A stretch of 56,545 nt of DNA, taken from Acidobacteriota bacterium. GTDB lineage: Bacteria > Acidobacteriota > Terriglobia > 2-12-FULL-54-10. The position numbers and the translations under genes are program-made. Below the pieces are notes generated by a model that was given only the letters and a program-made list of their open reading frames with translations, had not been told where the DNA came from and did not search any database. Below, one piece after another: positions 53,073-56,545 of the stretch (position 1 is its first letter; each line of letters begins with the position of its first letter). The stretch is taken from contig JACPPJ010000003.1 of assembly GCA_016191085.1 (NCBI GenBank), forward strand, positions 1 to 56,545, given 5' to 3'.

Positions 53073-53519
53073 ATGCAACAGGAGACAGGTGGCAGAGTGA
53101 ACCACAAACAGCCCAAGCGTTCAAAGGTTGTGTACGTATATAACAGGACGCGCGAGACGTTCATCGCGACGGAAGCCAAGGTAGCCGACAACTACCTTAG
53201 CCGTCTGGTTGGACTGCTCGGAAAAACGCGCGACTGGGTGCGGCCCGGACGCGCGTTGTGGATCGTGCCCTGTCACGGCATCCATACTGTGGGTATGTTG
53301 TTTGCGCTCGACCTCATCTTTCTGGACCGCAATAATGTTGTAGTTCAGACGGAAGAGGTTGTCAGCCCGGGGCGCATCTCCAAGGTGAGTCTGAAAGGCT
53401 ACAGCGTTTTAGAGTTGCCGCCCCACACGGTGTTTCGGACCGGAACGCGGGTAGGCGATCAGCTCGAAATCTGCCGCGTACCCGCGGACGATCCGGTGAA
53501 TTCAGTTCAAAACCAATGA
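53073..53519 (+). CDS. DUF192 domain protein
   Basis: The 148-residue protein contains the DUF192 pattern LSRLVGLLGKTRDWVRPGRA, then LWIVPCHGIHTVGMLFALDL and IFLDRNNVVVQTEEVVSPG. Family members are often exported, with unknown function; this copy has no signal peptide. The ATG at 53073 is used, and a GTG at 53097, with AGGTGG upstream, is equally possible. Its stop overlaps a possible start of the next gene, so they may be coupled. Confidence 0.8.
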   Translation: MQQETGGRVNHKQPKRSKVVYVYNRTRETFIATEAKVADNYLSRLVGLLGKTRDWVRPGRALWIVPCHGIHTVGMLFALDLIFLDRNNVVVQTEEVVSPGRISKVSLKGYSVLELPPHTVFRTGTRVGDQLEICRVPADDPVNSVQNQ

Positions 53520-53569
53520 TCCTTTTCCGGAGAGGCTGCCCCCATAGCACCCGGATCGGCAGGTATGTT

Positions 53570-53857
53570 ATGACTCGCAAAACGAAAGCCGGGTTTTCGT
53601 TACTAAGCGCCGTGGTTCTGTTGGCGGTAGCACTGGCCGTGCTCTACCCGTTCATCAGGAACTCGAGCCTGATACGCGGCTGGCTGGCTGGCGGCAACGG
53701 TGGCGCGCCTCCAGTAGCCGTGTGGATCAACAAACGCTCCGGCTTTTACTACTGCTCGGACAGCTCGGTGTATGGCAAGTTGATGCCAGGCGCATTGATG
53801 CCCCAGCCAAACGCCCTGCAGGAGGGCTACCGGCCCGCAGGCGAGACTTGCCATTAA
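53570..53857 (+). CDS. Small exported/anchored hypothetical protein
   Basis: A 95-residue product starts at ATG 53570. It has a membrane helix (LLSAVVLLAVALAVLYPFI) and an extracytoplasmic tail with a pattern of the type KRSGFYYCSDSSVYGKLMPG, then ALQEGYRPAGETC. This small Cys-containing tail resembles a motif found at the end of some secreted bacterial proteins. An ATG at 53516, overlapping the previous stop, would add 18 residues. The function is unknown. The tail is convergent with the next gene by four bases. Confidence 0.6.
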   Translation: MTRKTKAGFSLLSAVVLLAVALAVLYPFIRNSSLIRGWLAGGNGGAPPVAVWINKRSGFYYCSDSSVYGKLMPGALMPQPNALQEGYRPAGETCH

Positions 53858-54555
53858 TCGCTCCGCGTCATCTGTGACGCCGTCACAAAGCGGTAGCGCT
53901 GGCTGAGGCCTCGCACAATCTCCGGCAGCGCCTCGGCCGTTGGCGTGCGGTCTCCCGGCTCGTTCTGCGGAACGCCATCGTGAAGCAGAATGATGGATCC
54001 GGCCGTCGTCTTCTCTGCCACTCGGCGGGCAATGCGGCTGGCCGGCCACTTCCAATCCACACCGCTGACCGACCACGTTACCAGTCCCAGGCCGTGGCTC
54101 GCCAAGATCGTAGATAATCCGAACCATCGCCCGCCGAATGGTGGCCTGAATAGCACCGGACGGCAGCCCGTCACCCGCTCGATTACGTCCTGAGCGTGTG
54201 TAATTTCCCACGCGATCCTACCTGGAGATTTCCAAAACAGATGGGGGTGGGAGTAGGTATGATTGCCGATCTCGTGCCCCTCGGCCGCTATGCGGCGCGC
54301 TATCTCCGGATAGCGCTCCACATTCTGGCCGCACAAGAAGAAGGTTGCGCGAACTCCGGATGCCTTTAATATATCGAGGATTAGAGGCGTCGCTTGGCCG
54401 GGGCCGTCGTCGAACGTGAGCGCTATGGTTGGAATTTCTCCGCTCCCCTTCACGAGTGCTTTTCCCAGGATCTGCGCACCCGGCGCAACCAGGGCATAGC
54501 TCGCCAGCGCTCCGAAAATCAGCAAGACTACGATGCATATCGTGAATGCCAGCAA
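53854..54555 (-). CDS. Polysaccharide deacetylase (NodB/CE4)
   Basis: The 233-residue enzyme has an N-terminal membrane anchor (IVVLLIFGALASYALVAPG) and the NodB domain. The catalytic-metal motif is IALTFDDGPG, the HxxxH pair is in GHEIGNHTYSHPH, and FRPPFGGR follows. CE4 enzymes remove N-acetyl groups from peptidoglycan or extracellular polysaccharides. It starts at TTG 54555 after GGAGG. Its closeness to the pilus/glycan block may be a coincidence, since it is divergent from polX and convergent with the last tad-linked gene. Confidence 0.88.
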   Translation of the reverse strand: MLAFTICIVVLLIFGALASYALVAPGAQILGKALVKGSGEIPTIALTFDDGPGQATPLILDILKASGVRATFFLCGQNVERYPEIARRIAAEGHEIGNHTYSHPHLFWKSPGRIAWEITHAQDVIERVTGCRPVLFRPPFGGRWFGLSTILASHGLGLVTWSVSGVDWKWPASRIARRVAEKTTAGSIILLHDGVPQNEPGDRTPTAEALPEIVRGLSQRYRFVTASQMTRSD

Positions 54556-54668
54556 GGTGCCTCCGGGTGTGTGTGCGGCGCGCTCTGTGTTGCGAGTGTG
54601 TAGGGGCGAGCGAGTTATTTTATCATGGTCATAGTGAGACGCTCGGGACCCTACTCAAAGAGGCTCAC

Positions 54669-56408
54669 ATGGAGAACAGAGACATAGCGCGCATCCTGTC
54701 CGAAACGGCGGACCTGATGGAGGTCGCCGGCGAAGACCCCTTCCGTATCCGCAGCTACCGGAATGCCGTTCAGGCCATTGACAGCTTGAATGAAAATATC
54801 GCGGACATTCTCGGGAACCCGGAAAGAAAACTTACCGAAATCCCGGCCATCGGCAAGAGCATCGCTGCGCACATCGAGGAGCTTTGCCGCGAAGGGAAAC
54901 TAAAACGGCATCAGGAACTGTGCGCGAAATATCCGCCGATCACACTGGAGCTGCTGCGGCTGCAGGGTTTGGGACCCAAAGGCGTAGAGGTACTGCTGAC
55001 ACACTTCCGTGTGCAGTCGCTGGACGATCTGGAGCGGCTGTGCAAGGAAGGCAAGCTGCGCGAGCTGCCCCGCATGGGAGAGAAGCTGGAACAGAAACTG
55101 CTCAAATCCATCGAGGCGTACAGGCGCATCACCGGGCGCTATCTCATTTCTGTAGCAGACGAGCTTGCAACGGAAACGCAGCAATACCTGCTGCGAGGCC
55201 CAGGCGTTCAGAAGGTAACGCCGGCTGGAAGTCTGCGCCGCGGGAAAGATACTATCGGCGATATAGATTTACTCGTGACGGGGGGCGAGCCTCAGAAGGT
55301 TGTGGAGTATTTCCTGAGATTCCCCAAAATCAGTGAAGTGATTGCCAAGGGAGAGAACAAGGTCAGCGTGAAATTGCGGGAAGGCATTCAGGTGGACCTG
55401 CGCATGTTGGAGCCTGAAAACTTTGGCGCGGCACTTCAGTATTTCACCGGCTCCAAAGAGCACAGCGTCGCGCTGCGCACCAGGGCCAAGCGAATGGGCC
55501 TGCAATTAAATGAATATGGCCTGTTCCGCGTCTCTGCCAACGCGAGAGTCGCCGGCCGCACTGAAAAAGAAGTATATGGGGCGCTTGGGTTGGCGTATAT
55601 AGAACCCGAGCTGCGCGAGAATTGCGGCGAGATTGACGCCGCCGCCGAACATCGCCTGCCTCGGCTGGTGCGCTTGGTGGATATTCGCGGAGATCTGCAC
55701 ATGCACAGCACCGCCACAGACGGACGGTGCTCGATTGCGGAGATGGCCCACGCGGCCAAGGAACGCGGCCTCGAATACATTGCCATCACGGACCACACAA
55801 AAGCGTTGGCGATGGCGAATGGCCTGAACGAAAAGCGTGTGTTGGCTCAAATTAAGGAGATCAGGAAAATCGAATCGCAAATGGAAGGTCTGCGGATCTT
55901 CGCGGGTATGGAGGTGGACATACACCAGGACGGCACGCTCGACCTTGACGACGACGTGCTATCGCAACTCGACGTCGTTGTGGGAAGTGTTCATTCCTAC
56001 ATGACTATATCGCCGGAGGAAATGACTGATCGGCTGCTGCGCGCCTTCGAAAACCCATGCTTACACATTGTGGCGCACCCAACCGGTCGGCTACTGCTTC
56101 GCAGGGAGCCGTTCGGGTTCGATTTGGAAAGAGTGCTCGAAGCAGCAAAACGCAGGCACATCGCCATGGAGATCAACGCGTTCCCTGACCGGCTGGACTT
56201 GTGCGATCAGCACGCCCGCCTGTGCAAGGAAAAGGGAGTTAAAATCGTGATCTCCACAGACTCGCATCACACCACCCATTTACAAAACATGAAATACGGC
56301 GTGCTGACAGCGCGTCGCGCCTGGCTCGAAAAAAAGGATGTGCTGAACACATTGCCGGCCGCCGAGTTCAAAAAAGCCCTCCAGCGCAGCCCCGCGCAGG
56401 TGCGCTAG
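54669..56408 (+). CDS. polX: DNA polymerase/3'-5' exonuclease PolX
   Basis: The 579-residue PolX fills DNA gaps in base-excision repair. Its N-terminal helical region (about 1-90) is followed by helix-hairpin-helix motifs (LTEIPAIGKSIAAHIEELCR, LQGLGPKGVEVLL). The polymerase beta-type palm (GSLRRGKDTIGDIDLLV, with catalytic aspartates) comes next. A C-terminal PHP phosphoesterase/exonuclease domain closes it (RGDLHMHSTATDGRCSIAEM, then AITDHTKALAMANGL, SVHSYMTI, VISTDSHHTT). ATG 54669 has AGAGG upstream. The length is normal for the family. Confidence 0.94.
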   Translation: MENRDIARILSETADLMEVAGEDPFRIRSYRNAVQAIDSLNENIADILGNPERKLTEIPAIGKSIAAHIEELCREGKLKRHQELCAKYPPITLELLRLQGLGPKGVEVLLTHFRVQSLDDLERLCKEGKLRELPRMGEKLEQKLLKSIEAYRRITGRYLISVADELATETQQYLLRGPGVQKVTPAGSLRRGKDTIGDIDLLVTGGEPQKVVEYFLRFPKISEVIAKGENKVSVKLREGIQVDLRMLEPENFGAALQYFTGSKEHSVALRTRAKRMGLQLNEYGLFRVSANARVAGRTEKEVYGALGLAYIEPELRENCGEIDAAAEHRLPRLVRLVDIRGDLHMHSTATDGRCSIAEMAHAAKERGLEYIAITDHTKALAMANGLNEKRVLAQIKEIRKIESQMEGLRIFAGMEVDIHQDGTLDLDDDVLSQLDVVVGSVHSYMTISPEEMTDRLLRAFENPCLHIVAHPTGRLLLRREPFGFDLERVLEAAKRRHIAMEINAFPDRLDLCDQHARLCKEKGVKIVISTDSHHTTHLQNMKYGVLTARRAWLEKKDVLNTLPAAEFKKALQRSPAQVR

Positions 56409-56470
56409 AGCAATTCTCCTGATGGTGTATATTATGAGTCGCGGCGATTCGTTGGCGACAAGACAAGGAG

Positions 56471-56545
56471 ATGGCGAAGGCGCACTCGGACGATTTGCGT
56501 GGGAAGCTATTGGAAGGCTACGACCGGAAGTTAGGGACCTGCGGG
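56471..56545 (+). mobile_element. IS630-family transposase, 5' end (runs off window)
   Basis: An open frame starts at ATG 56471 after AAGGAG and reads MAKAHSDDLRGKLLEGYD before the window ends. This is the conserved start of the helix-turn-helix domain of IS630-type transposases (MAKAYSDDLRxKLLEAYExG). Only 25 codons are visible, so the family is supported but intactness is not. An IS end should lie between 56409 and 56470. Confidence 0.6.

Noticed and set aside
1..56545. Prophage, CRISPR array or integrative element
   Set aside because: No integrase, phage structural genes, direct-repeat array or attachment-site pair was seen; the only transposase is the partial IS630 start at the window end.

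Overview
The window looks like chromosomal DNA of an Acidobacteriota member, possibly of the Bryobacterales/Solibacter type. The phylum call rests on a VWFA-related lipoprotein-like gene of acidobacterial type (18068-19279), the TonB/SpoIVB-domain/beta-propeller secreted proteins, a long ArgS, and dispersed palindromes of the GGCACGGCTTNAGCCGTGCC kind. The order-level placement is an inference. Coding is dense, on both strands, with many short intergenic gaps. I saw no tRNA, rRNA or CRISPR array.

Layout. 1-3.1 kb: a broken ABC-ATPase gene, a CDP-alcohol phosphatidyltransferase, greA, a TPR protein and a small zinc-ribbon gene. 3.1-9.6 kb: a PLP trans-sulfuration enzyme with a terminator, a SpoIVB/S55-like secreted protein with a secreted beta-propeller protein, an orphan Phd-type antitoxin and a coiled-coil/zinc-ribbon protein. 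9.7-17.4 kb (minus strand): a housekeeping run prs-rplY-pth-rpsF-rpsR-rplI-dnaB-alr-yacL-like. 17.6-19.9 kb: small helical protein, VWFA protein, glycine-zipper protein. 20-24.9 kb (minus): murQ-nagA-murA plus a class-C beta-lactamase-fold hydrolase, a cell-wall synthesis and muropeptide-recycling cluster. 25.2-27.2 kb: argS. 27.2-27.95 kb: a graveyard of gene remnants (exbD, kynU, kynB) that is easy to miss because the pieces are short and frameshifted. 28.1-29.8 kb: a TonB-family protein.

30-53.9 kb is the most interesting part: a complete Tad (Flp) pilus locus interrupted by a sugar/glycan block. It begins with a sigma-54 activator (30023-31468), an alpha/alpha-toroid (squalene-cyclase-like) protein and a DUF362 protein. 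Then come three TadE/TadG-type pseudopilin genes, two paralogous GT-C-like membrane proteins, six nucleotide-sugar/glycosyl genes (Gfo/Idh oxidoreductase, two hexapeptide acetyltransferases, GT2, SDR epimerase, DegT aminotransferase), the Flp pilin, and the Tad machine (prepilin peptidase, CpaB, secretin, TadZ, TadA, TadB, TadC). A 33-residue membrane peptide, a DUF192 protein and a small secreted protein close the run. I find four sequences with correct -24/-12 spacing for sigma-54 promoters: before the activator gene itself, before the second GT-C gene, before the sugar operon and before the Flp pilin. This suggests one sigma-54 regulon in which a Tad pilus and a 2,3-diamino-sugar-like glycan are made together, plausibly a glycosylated pilus or a co-expressed surface polysaccharide.

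53.9-56.5 kb: a convergent polysaccharide deacetylase, PolX (DNA polymerase X with PHP exonuclease), and the first codons of an IS630-like transposase running off the window end. Palindromic REP-like repeats sit between tadG and the first GT-C gene, and one copy lies in frame inside that GT-C gene.
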